A DNA stretch of 64,000 bases, taken from contig NZ_BOPZ01000002.1 of the NCBI RefSeq assembly GCF_018332455.1, positions 62,001 through 126,000 of the forward strand, given 5' to 3'. Each line of letters begins with the position of its first letter. The first letter of the stretch is position 1. Source of the DNA: Clostridium polyendosporum. GTDB taxonomy: Bacteria > Bacillota > Clostridia > Clostridiales > Clostridiaceae. This document shows, one piece after another, positions 33,739-42,320 of the stretch. Below the pieces are notes generated by a model. That model was not told the DNA's origin and searched no databases. It was given only the letters and a program-made list of their open reading frames with translations. Made by a program: the position numbers and the translations under genes.

Positions 33739-35046
33739 ATGAGTGAAAATGTTAAAAAAAACACAATCTTAGTAGGATTAAAAGAAGGGGTTGACCCTAA
33801 AAGTATACTTCCAGTTAATGTTACTAAGAGTTTCAGTGAACTAGGTAACATAAAAATTGAGAGATTACATAGCATTAAACCAGTAGTAGAAAAAGTAAAA
33901 ACAGAAACTGCTTCAGTTCTAGAAGCTAATTTAAACGATGAGGAGATATTTAAAAGTGCTTATGACAGAATGAGTGAAGCAGAAAAGAAATTGTATAGAA
34001 CTTACGAAATTAATATTGGTGATAACGTTGATAGTGAAGCATTATTAGATAAATTAAGAAAAAATGATGATATAGAATATGCAGAATTAGATCAGCCACT
34101 AGCTTTATATACGAACCCAAATGATGCACGTTTTCCTGAATTATATGGTTTGAAAAATATGCAGTGCCCAGAAGCATGGGATATTAGTCAAGGTGAAGAG
34201 ATTGTGGTTGCAGTTATAGATTCAGGTGTTGATTATAATCATCCAGATATAAAAGCGAATATGTGGAAAGATATAAATGGAAAATATGGCTATGATTTTT
34301 CAGATGATAATAATGATCCAATGGATGATTTTTCTCCGGGAGGTGACGGACATGGTACTCATGTTGCAGGTACTATAGCAGCTGTTGGAAATAATGAAAT
34401 AGGTGTTATAGGAGTAGCTCCTAAGGTGAAAATTATGGCATTAAAGATTTTCCCTAATGCTTTTGATAGTGTAGCAGCTAAAGCCTTAAGATATGCAGTT
34501 GATCATGGTGCTAAGGTGTTAAATAATAGTTGGGGCCCTATAAATAGACGACCTTCTAATCCTGTAGTAGAAAATGCTTTAGACTATGTTTATGAAAAAG
34601 GTGCTATAGCTGTGTTTGCAGCGGGAAATAGTAGTGATGATACCAAGTATTATTCACCTGCTAATTATGAGAAAACAATAGCCGTGTCAGCAGTTAATAA
34701 AAATGATAAAAGAGGTAGTTTTTCCAATTATGGAGAGGTAGTGGAGGTTGCTGCACCTGGAGTTAACATTTTATCTTTGAAAGCACGTAGTAATGACTAT
34801 ATTAGTGAGGGATTTAGTGGAACATCTATGGCTGCACCTCATGTAAGTGGTTTGGTATCTTTAATCTTATCAAAAAAACCAACCTTGACTTTTGAAGAAG
34901 TAAAAACAATTGTTAAAGAAAGTGCAGATGAAATAGAAACTGATAAATATATAGGAAGTGGAAGAGTTAATGCTTATAAGGCATTAAATCATAATCTATT
35001 AATTGGTATTACTCCTTCAACACGAGAGTTGATAGGTGTAAGATAG
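33739..35046 (+). CDS. Intracellular subtilisin-like serine protease (S8 family)
   Basis: This protein of 435 residues has an N-terminal propeptide-like region (about 1-120, ending YEINIGDNVDSEALLDKL ... IEYAELDQPL), then a subtilase domain with the full triad: Asp161 in VVAVIDSGVDYNHPD, His205 in GDGHGTHVAGTIA, Ser363 in SGTSMAAPHVSG, and the oxyanion Asn297 in AAGNSSD. There is no signal peptide, so it acts inside the cell or mother cell. ATG 33739 is chosen because AGAGGAGG lies 7 bases before. Ten earlier codons have no ribosome site. It is 18 bases upstream of the protease-nuclease fusion, so the two form an operon. A germination protease (Csp-like) role is an alternative, but Csp proteins are longer. 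Confidence 0.9.
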   Translation: MSENVKKNTILVGLKEGVDPKSILPVNVTKSFSELGNIKIERLHSIKPVVEKVKTETASVLEANLNDEEIFKSAYDRMSEAEKKLYRTYEINIGDNVDSEALLDKLRKNDDIEYAELDQPLALYTNPNDARFPELYGLKNMQCPEAWDISQGEEIVVAVIDSGVDYNHPDIKANMWKDINGKYGYDFSDDNNDPMDDFSPGGDGHGTHVAGTIAAVGNNEIGVIGVAPKVKIMALKIFPNAFDSVAAKALRYAVDHGAKVLNNSWGPINRRPSNPVVENALDYVYEKGAIAVFAAGNSSDDTKYYSPANYEKTIAVSAVNKNDKRGSFSNYGEVVEVAAPGVNILSLKARSNDYISEGFSGTSMAAPHVSGLVSLILSKKPTLTFEEVKTIVKESADEIETDKYIGSGRVNAYKALNHNLLIGITPSTRELIGVR

Positions 35047-35064
35047 ACAGGGGGCTGATATGTT

Positions 35065-37809
35065 TTGATTAATACTTTTAATAAAAACAAACCAATATCT
35101 TTAATAGGTAAGGAGTATGCACTGAAAGGTGTTAACCCATTAGAACCGAAAGTATTTAGAGATTTAGTTAAAAGAAGAGCTATGGATATTCTTAATATCA
35201 CACCTAATAATGAAGAATGGGAAGTAGATGAAAGCGTAAGAAAAGAAGTTGAGAAAAATATTTATGAAAAAATACATAAGGAAAACAATTTACTCCCTGT
35301 AGATTTCTTATATAAAGGTGTGGAAAAAGCAAGAGCAGTTTGTAGAATTTCTACGCCAGATGGACTAGGCACTGGGTTTTTAATTGATAAGGGAATGATT
35401 ATGACGAATAATCATGTTATCCAAAGTAAAGAAATAGCGGAACAAAGCTTTGCTGAATTTTATTATGAAGCCGATAAACAAGTAGTTAAAGTAAAGTTAA
35501 AACCTGAGGATATATTTATAACTTCTGTTGTAGATGATCTTGATTTTACAATTGTGTCTTGTGAAAATTTAGGCATTGAAGATATTAAGCCGGTACATTT
35601 ATTAAGAAGTTCGGTAACTATTACAAGAGGAGAATTTGTAAATATCATTCAACATCCTAACGGAAGAAAGAAAGAAGTTGCATTGCAGGATAATAAGGTG
35701 ACATATGTATATGATAAAGTAATCAGATATAATACGGATACAGAACCAGGGTCATCAGGGTCAGCAGTATTTAATAATAAGTGGGAGTTGGTTGCTTTAC
35801 ACCATGCAGGATGGTTTACGGATGATAATAATCAAGAGGCTGAAAATGAAGGCATCAGAATTTCAGCCATAGTAAACCGGTTGATAAAACTAGCTAACGA
35901 GGGAAATCAGAATGCCTCAAGGATATTAACAACTGTTGAAGGTACATCTCCTTATTTAGGGCTTTTTGATGTACATGGATTAATACAAAATGAAAAAGAT
36001 CTTTTAGAAGTAGAGATACCTTCATTTAAAGGGGACAAAAGATTCGCTGATATTGGCTTTTGGAATATAGAACATTTTAATAATTCTGTCAATCAACAAA
36101 GAGTTACTAATGTAGCCAAAATTGTTGCTAACTTATCAATGGATGTATTAGGGCTTGTAGAAGTAGAGAATAGTGCATTAGATAGGCTTGTAGTTGAATT
36201 GAAAAAAAGTAGCATAAATATGAATTATGTATATTTGAATGCGGAGGGTACCCAAGATTTAGCTGTACTTTATGATGTAGAGACAACAAATGTAGAACTA
36301 AGAAATGATATAAATGAAAAGTATAAGTCAATACTTAGTTCTAAAACGAATTTAGGAAATGATGTATTTCCTAAAAAAAGAGAGCCTCTATTTGTAAAGT
36401 GTATAGTAAAAGAAGAAGATAAAGATATCGAATTTTTAATGATAGTAGTACATCTAAAAGCTTTTGGTGATCCGGAAAGTATGACTAGAAGGAAATTGGC
36501 AGCTAACATTATATCTGTAATTATAGATGATTTACGAAAGGATGAAAGTTTTAAGAATATTCCAATCGTATTAGGAGGAGATTTTAATCAAACATTAGAT
36601 GGAGATATTTTAGGTAGTTTAATTGATTCGCCATATTTATTTACTTTAACAACAGATGATGCTAAGGCTGGTTATGTTTCATATATTGGAAATAGGTTCT
36701 CATTAATTGATCATATTATAGTAAGTAATGATGTGAAATTGGGCTCTATTTCTGATGATGATGCAGCGATAGTTAGATTAGATAAAAGTATAAGGAGATA
36801 CGTAAATAATATTTCTGATCATGTACCGTTAGTAGTACGACTCATCTATAAAAATGCGGGAAATATTCCTGAGTACTTTAGAAATAAACATAACAGCTTA
36901 TGTACCATAGTAAAAGACGAAGATAGTATTGAAAAGACTTTGTTAAAACTGCATATTAATAAAAGTAAGCTGGAAAACCAAATAAATTATTATAATGAAG
37001 AACAGGATAAACTTTTAATAAATGAATACTATACTGATATTCATTTTAATATAGGAGATAAAAAGATTTTGTTTAAAGATATTAGTAAACTAGTTACTAA
37101 TACACATACAAAATGGCTTTCCTATGATAAAAGTAAAAGGGAGCTTTTTTCATTGGTAGATTTAAGAGAGAATGGATTAATTAAGAGTATATACTCAGGA
37201 AAATTAACAGATCCTGAAGAATTAATAAGAGAAGATTACGAACTTGAAAAAGTAAAAAAACAAGCCTGTAAAGGTTTGTTAGTTGATGCAAGGTATCTAA
37301 CACAAGTAGATAAAGAAGAAATAATTGAAATAATAGAAAGTACATGTAATTGTAATGTTGAACATGTTGTGCCACAATCATGGTTTAACCATAAGAGTCC
37401 TATGAAAGGAGATTTACATCATCTTTTTACCTGTGAAAAAGCATGTAATCAATTTAGAGATGATGATGAATACTATGATTTCCCAGATTATAATCCGGAA
37501 AGCAACATAGAAAGGACAATAAGTAATTGTGGTAAAGGTGAGTTTGAAAAATTTGAACCTGAATCAGGAAAGGGAGAAGTAGCAAGGGCTGTATTATACT
37601 TTTTATTGAGATATCCAGGTAAAATTAAAGAAAACAGAAGAAACCGAATAAATATAGACTTACTGTTAACATGGCATAAGGAATTTCCTGTATCATTATA
37701 TGAAAAACATAGAAATAAAGCCATTTATGAACTTCAAGGAAATAGAAATCCTCTTATCGATTTTCCTCAATGTGCTAATGGTATAGATTTTTCTTTGAGT
37801 CTAGTTTAG
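35065..37809 (+). CDS. Three-domain fusion: trypsin-like protease, EEP-family nuclease, endonuclease I
   Basis: This protein of 914 residues has three apparently active enzyme domains. (1) Residues ~88-280: trypsin-like protease with His117 (MTNNHVI), Asp160 (DDLDFTIV) and Ser231 (TEPGSSGSAVF). (2) ~325-595: endonuclease/exonuclease/phosphatase fold with GFWNIEHF, GLVEVEN, VVHLKAF, GGDFNQT, SLIDHI and ISDHVPL. (3) ~640-910: endonuclease I (EndA/NucM-like, beta-beta-alpha metal) with NVEHVVPQSWF, GDLHHLF, KGEVARAVLYFLLRYPG and LQGNRNPLIDFPQ. No signal peptide or membrane segment is seen. The start is TTG 35065, with GGGGG upstream; the nearer ATG is out of frame. The gene follows the subtilase by 18 bases. 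Function inferred: a nuclease effector controlled by proteolysis. Scavenging of DNA or a spore role cannot be excluded. Confidence 0.88.
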   Translation: MINTFNKNKPISLIGKEYALKGVNPLEPKVFRDLVKRRAMDILNITPNNEEWEVDESVRKEVEKNIYEKIHKENNLLPVDFLYKGVEKARAVCRISTPDGLGTGFLIDKGMIMTNNHVIQSKEIAEQSFAEFYYEADKQVVKVKLKPEDIFITSVVDDLDFTIVSCENLGIEDIKPVHLLRSSVTITRGEFVNIIQHPNGRKKEVALQDNKVTYVYDKVIRYNTDTEPGSSGSAVFNNKWELVALHHAGWFTDDNNQEAENEGIRISAIVNRLIKLANEGNQNASRILTTVEGTSPYLGLFDVHGLIQNEKDLLEVEIPSFKGDKRFADIGFWNIEHFNNSVNQQRVTNVAKIVANLSMDVLGLVEVENSALDRLVVELKKSSINMNYVYLNAEGTQDLAVLYDVETTNVELRNDINEKYKSILSSKTNLGNDVFPKKREPLFVKCIVKEEDKDIEFLMIVVHLKAFGDPESMTRRKLAANIISVIIDDLRKDESFKNIPIVLGGDFNQTLDGDILGSLIDSPYLFTLTTDDAKAGYVSYIGNRFSLIDHIIVSNDVKLGSISDDDAAIVRLDKSIRRYVNNISDHVPLVVRLIYKNAGNIPEYFRNKHNSLCTIVKDEDSIEKTLLKLHINKSKLENQINYYNEEQDKLLINEYYTDIHFNIGDKKILFKDISKLVTNTHTKWLSYDKSKRELFSLVDLRENGLIKSIYSGKLTDPEELIREDYELEKVKKQACKGLLVDARYLTQVDKEEIIEIIESTCNCNVEHVVPQSWFNHKSPMKGDLHHLFTCEKACNQFRDDDEYYDFPDYNPESNIERTISNCGKGEFEKFEPESGKGEVARAVLYFLLRYPGKIKENRRNRINIDLLLTWHKEFPVSLYEKHRNKAIYELQGNRNPLIDFPQCANGIDFSLSLV

Positions 37810-37881
37810 TTTTCATGTTTAGTCGCTACAAGCTCCGTCATTTCTTGTCAGTTAGTTGGAAGTTAACTTAAATTTTAATAA

Positions 37882-37918
37882 AAGAGGAGAGTTGTTATTA
37901 TAAAGCTCTCCTCTTAAT
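37882..37918 (+). terminator. Terminator hairpin after the fusion gene
   Basis: AAGAGGAGAG and CTCTCCTCTT pair perfectly around a 14-base loop. The T run is short (TTAATAG), so termination may be partial. Confidence 0.6.
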
Positions 37919-38052
37919 AGGTAGTACATTTTTATAAATATTGTAAATTACATTTATAGCTGTCTATTATGGGATGGAATTTTAATAAATTTCACTTAAT
38001 TTTCGTTTTATAATTATTAGCCAGTATAAAAAATTTAATTCTCAAAATACTA

Positions 38053-38082
38053 TTGACTTTTATAAATATTATATTATATAAT
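38053..38082 (+). promoter_or_regulatory. Sigma-A promoter of the riboswitch/threonine operon
   Basis: TTGACT (38053-38058) and TATAAT (38077-38082) are 18 bases apart, directly upstream of the riboswitch. This part of the 732-base gap 37810-38541 is otherwise AT-rich and featureless. Confidence 0.65.
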
Positions 38083-38100
38083 TACAAATAATTTAACAGA

Positions 38101-38226
38101 TTCGGTTGAAGATGGCGGGATATTTGATAAACCGTTATTGGACGAACCTCTGGAGAGACTCCAAAAGAGCACCGAAGGGGAAAGCCAATTGATTTGGTGA
38201 AACTCTCAGGTAAAAGGACAGAGGAT
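38101..38226 (+). ncRNA. Glycine riboswitch, single aptamer
   Basis: The core 38147-38224 has the glycine aptamer landmarks: GGAGAGACTCC, GAGCACCGAAGGGGAAAGCC, GGTGAAACTCTCAGG, TAAAAGGACAGAGG. P1 is CCTCTG (38147-38152) with CAGAGG (38219-38224). Only one aptamer is complete. The 5' stretch CGGTTGAAGATGG ... AACCG may be the vestigial (ghost) aptamer of a type-2 singlet. It lies upstream of a terminator and thrC. A 9-base segment of its P1 side (CTCTGGAGA, 38148-38156) is exactly complementary to TCTCCAGAG at 38312-38320, which overlaps the terminator stem. Confidence 0.9.
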
Positions 38227-38311
38227 TTTTGATATTACGTTTTTGAGAATAAAACTATTTACTTACGATATTAGTAAGATATAGTACTTCTCCTAAATAT
38301 CAAAATCCATA

Positions 38312-38350
38312 TCTCCAGAGACTAGATTTTAATATTTAGTCTCTTTTTTA
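38312..38350 (+). terminator. Riboswitch-controlled terminator with overlapping antiterminator site
   Basis: AGAGACTA (38317-38324) pairs with TAGTCTCT (38337-38344), followed by a T run. The segment TCTCCAGAG (38312-38320) can instead pair with the aptamer's CTCTGGAGA. With glycine bound the aptamer keeps that strand, so the terminator should form and the threonine operon should be off. Inference from base pairing only. Confidence 0.7.
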
Positions 38351-38541
38351 TTTTTCATATAATCACATAATATATCTACATTTTTAAAAAAATATAAATA
38401 AGCGCCGATTGTTGATTGTGCTCACAGAAAAAAGTTGAATTTTTAACAAATAACGGTGTATCATAGTATAATATAACAAATTTTAAACTTATTAAGTAAA
38501 ATATAAAAATACATAACAAAAAGGAAAAGGGGGCTAATACA

Positions 38542-40023
38542 TTGTTGTATAAAAGCACTAGAGGTAAAGGAAAAGTTGTAAAGGCATCTGAAGCTATAAT
38601 AAGAGGTATTGGTGAGGATGGTGGTTTATATGTACCACAGGAATTCCCTAAAATTACAAAATCATTTGATGAACTAGGAAAGATGAGTTATCAAGAACTT
38701 GCATTTTATATTATGAAAAAGTTCTTTAATGATTTTAGTGATGATGAGCTTAAAGAATGTATACATAAAGCTTATGATGAAAAATTTGAAGATCCTAGTA
38801 TTGCTCCATTAGCATACAAAGCAGGAGCTCATTTCTTAGAGCTTTATCATGGAAGAACATTAGCGTTTAAGGATATGGCACTAAGTATACTTCCTCACTT
38901 ATTAAAAACAGCGGCAAATAAACTAGGTATTACAAAGGAAATAGTTATACTTACAGCTACATCAGGCGACACTGGAAAAGCAGCCTTAGAAGGTTTTGCT
39001 AATGTAGATGGAACAAAGATTGTGGTTTTCTATCCAAAGGATGGGGTAAGTGAAATTCAAAGAAGACAAATGACTACACAAGAGGGTGACAATACTTTTG
39101 TAGTTGGTATAGAAGGTAATTTTGATGATGCTCAAAGCGGAGTTAAAGAAATATTCGGAGATGCTGAATTTAATGAATTTTTAAATGAAAAAGGATTTAT
39201 GTTCTCATCTGCTAATTCAATAAATATTGGTAGACTTGTTCCTCAAATTGTTTACTATGTTTATTCTTATGCAAATTTATTAAAAGAAAAACAAGTTAAA
39301 GATGGAGAAAGCATGAACGTAGTTGTACCTACAGGAAACTTTGGTAATATATTAGCTGCTTATTATGCTAAGATTATGGGAGTGCCAATAGGCAAATTCA
39401 TTTGTGCATCTAATGAAAATAAAGTGCTTACAGACTTTATAAATACTGGAGTTTATGATAGAAAAAGAGAATTCTTTGTAACTAATTCTCCTTCTATGGA
39501 TATTCTAATATCAAGTAATCTAGAAAGATTTTTATATGAAATAAGTGGTGGAAATGCAGAACTAATAAATGCATTAATGGAACAGCTTAAAACAGAAGGT
39601 AAGTATGAAATAACAGAAGACATGAAAGAAAAGTTGAAAGTTTTATATGGTGGATTCGCTACTGAAGATGAAACTCTTGCAGCTGTTAAGAAGGTTTATG
39701 ACACTGCTAGTTATGTTATAGATACTCATACTGCTGTAGCTTATGATGTTTATGAACAGTATAAGAAAAATACAGGAGATGAAAGTGTTACAGTAATAGC
39801 ATCTACTGCAAGTCCATTTAAATTCCCTAGAAGCATAAATGATGTTTTAAATTTTGCAGATAGTACAGCTTCAGATTTTGAAATGGTAGAAGAGCTGTCA
39901 AAGAAGTTTGATATTAAAATACCTAAGGGAATACAAGGATTAGATAAAAAAGAAATTCGTCATGAAGCAACTTGTAAAAAGGATGAAATGAGAGAAATAA
40001 TTAAAAAGTTTTTAAAGGTATAG
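38542..40023 (+). CDS. thrC: Threonine synthase
   Basis: This protein of 493 residues is a PLP enzyme that converts O-phosphohomoserine to threonine in the cytosol. Seen: N-terminal YKSTRGKGKVVKASEAIIRGIGEDGGLYVP, the PLP-lysine region YHGRTLAFKDMALSILPHLL, the substrate loop TATSGDTGKAALEG and VPTGNFGNILAAYYAK. The length fits the ThrC type of E. coli and clostridia. The start is TTG 38542, with AAAGGGGG about 10 bases before; the next codon is also TTG. It is the first gene of thrC-thrB-lysC-hom and is preceded by the glycine riboswitch. Confidence 0.95.
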   Translation: MLYKSTRGKGKVVKASEAIIRGIGEDGGLYVPQEFPKITKSFDELGKMSYQELAFYIMKKFFNDFSDDELKECIHKAYDEKFEDPSIAPLAYKAGAHFLELYHGRTLAFKDMALSILPHLLKTAANKLGITKEIVILTATSGDTGKAALEGFANVDGTKIVVFYPKDGVSEIQRRQMTTQEGDNTFVVGIEGNFDDAQSGVKEIFGDAEFNEFLNEKGFMFSSANSINIGRLVPQIVYYVYSYANLLKEKQVKDGESMNVVVPTGNFGNILAAYYAKIMGVPIGKFICASNENKVLTDFINTGVYDRKREFFVTNSPSMDILISSNLERFLYEISGGNAELINALMEQLKTEGKYEITEDMKEKLKVLYGGFATEDETLAAVKKVYDTASYVIDTHTAVAYDVYEQYKKNTGDESVTVIASTASPFKFPRSINDVLNFADSTASDFEMVEELSKKFDIKIPKGIQGLDKKEIRHEATCKKDEMREIIKKFLKV

Positions 40024-40032
40024 GTGATATTT

Positions 40033-40926
40033 ATGATAGAAGTAAGAGTACCTGCTACAAGTGCTAATATGGGACCAGGTTTTGATTGTCTTGGAGTAGC
40101 AGTTAAGATGTATAATAGATTTCTAGTAGAAGAAATTGAAGAAGGTCTTGTTTTTGAGGGGTGCGATGATAAGTTTAAGAATGAAGATAACTTAATATAT
40201 GTAGCAATGAAAAAGTGCTTTGAAAAGATAGGATATAGTCCTAAAGGATTAAAGATAAAAATAGAAGGTGATATACCTGTATCAAGAGGACTTGGTAGTA
40301 GTGCTGCTTGTGTAGTTGGTGGAATTGTTTGTGCTAATGAGTTAGCTGGAAGAGTTTTAACCAAAAAAGAAATTTTAGAATTAGCCGTAGAGATGGAAGG
40401 ACATCCAGATAATATAACTCCAGCACTTTTTGGAGGCATGACTGTTTCTATATATGAAGATAATAAAGTTATATATAACAATGTAAGTGTAAAAGAAGGT
40501 ATTAAATTCTGTGCACTTATACCAGAATTTACATTGTCAACTGAAAAAGCAAGAGGAGTACTGCCAAAAAGTATAGATTATAAACAAGGTATATTTAATA
40601 TAGGTAGAGCTGCACTTATGATATCTGCATTAAATAATGGTGATTTTGATATGCTTAAGTATGCTTGCAAGGATAAATTACATGAAGATTATAGAGCGCA
40701 GCTTATTGAAAATTTCTATTCTATAAAAGAAGAGTGTCAAAGACTTAATTGTCTGGCTGTGTTTTTAAGTGGAGCAGGTCCAACAATTATGGTTATGCTT
40801 AGAGAAGAGGATAAGAATTTTGCTGAGAATATGCAAAAGTTCTTAGACACTTTACAAAATAAATGGAACGTTGTAGAACTTGAAATGGATAATGAGGGAA
40901 CTGTGGTTAATGGTGTAACTCACTAA
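40033..40926 (+). CDS. thrB: Homoserine kinase
   Basis: This protein of 297 residues is a GHMP-family kinase that phosphorylates homoserine with ATP. Seen: [23 protein letters not shown] at the N-terminus, the ATP loop [31 protein letters not shown] and the C-terminal [12 protein letters not shown] 40033 has AGGTGATA 6 bases before. The GTG three codons earlier overlaps that site. It starts 9 bases after thrC ends, so the two are coupled, and its product feeds ThrC directly. Confidence 0.95.
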   Translation: MIEVRVPATSANMGPGFDCLGVAVKMYNRFLVEEIEEGLVFEGCDDKFKNEDNLIYVAMKKCFEKIGYSPKGLKIKIEGDIPVSRGLGSSAACVVGGIVCANELAGRVLTKKEILELAVEMEGHPDNITPALFGGMTVSIYEDNKVIYNNVSVKEGIKFCALIPEFTLSTEKARGVLPKSIDYKQGIFNIGRAALMISALNNGDFDMLKYACKDKLHEDYRAQLIENFYSIKEECQRLNCLAVFLSGAGPTIMVMLREEDKNFAENMQKFLDTLQNKWNVVELEMDNEGTVVNGVTH

Positions 40927-40967
40927 TCTAGTTTAATTTATATAAATTTAGGGGGCTAAAAATAAAA

Positions 40968-42290
40968 ATGAATAATATAGTAATAGCTAAGTTTGGAGGA
41001 AGTTCATTAGCAAGTAGTGAACAATTTAGAAAAGTAAAAGATATAGTTTTTGGTAACGAAAATAGAAGATATGTTGTGCCTTCAGCACCAGGTAAAAGAT
41101 TTAGTAAAGACTATAAAATTACAGACCTTTTATATTTATGTCATCAACATGCTAAAAATGATATACCTTTTGAAGATGTTTTTAAGCTAATTGAGGAAAG
41201 ATATACTAGTTTAGCAAAGGAATTAGACGTTGAAATAGATTTAAAGAAACATCTTGATGAAATAAAAACTAAGATTGCAGATGGAGCTTCAGCGGATTAT
41301 ACAGCTAGCCGTGGAGAATACTTAAATGGATTAATTCTTGCTGGTTATTTAGGATATACTTTCGTAGATGCAGCAGAGGTTATTCGTTTTAAGACAAATG
41401 GTGCGCTTGATTTAGAAGCTACGCAAAAATTAGTAGAAGAAAGAATGAATGGAATAGAGAGGGCGGTTGTACCAGGTTTTTATGGAGCAACGCCAAACGG
41501 AACTATAAAAACTTTCTCTAGAGGTGGTTCTGACGTAACAGGAGCTATATTGGCTAGATGTTTACATGCAGATCTTTATGAAAACTGGACAGATGTTTCT
41601 GGATTCTTAATGGCAGATCCTAACATCGTTGAAAATCCAAAGCCAATAGAAATAGTAACTTATAAGGAACTTAGAGAACTATCTTATATGGGAGCAAGAG
41701 TACTGCATGAAGAAAGTATATTCCCAATTAGAGATGTTTGTATTCCTATAAATATTAGAAATACAAATAGACCAGAAGATAAGGGAACTTTAATTGTAGC
41801 TGATGATGGAGAATCTCAAAACTATAGCGGAGCTATTACTGGTATAGCTGGTAAAAAAGACTTTGTAGTTATAACTATACAAAAAATGCTTTTAAATTCA
41901 GAACAAGGTTTTTGCAGAAAATTGCTTTCAATATTAGAAAGTCATGATGTATCCTTTGAGAATATGCCATCAGGTATAGATTCTGTTTCACTAGTAATTG
42001 AAGATACTCAACTTGAAGACAAATTAGAAGATATATTAGAAGAAATCAAAAAACATTGTAATCCAGATTCTATAGAAGTGTCTCCAAATATGGCACTTAT
42101 AGCTACTGTAGGAAAAGGAATGGCTAGAGCTAAAGGAGTAGCTTCAAAAGTATTTAAGGGGCTTGCTGAGGCAGATGTAAACATTAGAATGATTAACCAA
42201 GGCTCAAGTGAAATAAACATTATTATTGGCGTAGAAAATGATGAATTTGAAAAAGCATTTAAAGCTATATACAAAGCTTTCGAAAATTAA
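40968..42290 (+). CDS. lysC: Aspartate kinase
   Basis: This protein of 440 residues catalyses the first step from aspartate toward threonine, methionine and lysine. Seen: VIAKFGGSSLASSEQFRKVKDIV, SRGEYLNGLILAGYLGYTFVDA, the nucleotide site FSRGGSDVTGAILARCLHADLYENWTDVSGFLMADP, and two C-terminal ACT domains (about 300-440; IEVSPNMALIATVGKGMARAKGVASKVFKGLAEADVNIRMINQGSSEINIIIG). The ACT domains usually bind threonine or lysine as feedback inhibitor. Which one applies here is unknown, but the operon suggests threonine. GGGGGGCT lies about 11 bases before the ATG, in a 41-base gap after thrB. Confidence 0.95.
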   Translation: MNNIVIAKFGGSSLASSEQFRKVKDIVFGNENRRYVVPSAPGKRFSKDYKITDLLYLCHQHAKNDIPFEDVFKLIEERYTSLAKELDVEIDLKKHLDEIKTKIADGASADYTASRGEYLNGLILAGYLGYTFVDAAEVIRFKTNGALDLEATQKLVEERMNGIERAVVPGFYGATPNGTIKTFSRGGSDVTGAILARCLHADLYENWTDVSGFLMADPNIVENPKPIEIVTYKELRELSYMGARVLHEESIFPIRDVCIPINIRNTNRPEDKGTLIVADDGESQNYSGAITGIAGKKDFVVITIQKMLLNSEQGFCRKLLSILESHDVSFENMPSGIDSVSLVIEDTQLEDKLEDILEEIKKHCNPDSIEVSPNMALIATVGKGMARAKGVASKVFKGLAEADVNIRMINQGSSEINIIIGVENDEFEKAFKAIYKAFEN

Positions 42291-42320
42291 TTACTATACA
42301 GTAAAAGGGAGAGTAATTTT

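Noticed and set aside
38101-38226. Tandem (two-aptamer) glycine riboswitch
   Set aside because: Only one complete aptamer core is present. The 5' part lacks the GGAGAG and ACTCTCAGG landmarks.
39960-40481. 173-codon minus-strand frame at the thrC/thrB junction
   Set aside because: It is antisense to the conserved ends of both genes. It is a shadow frame.
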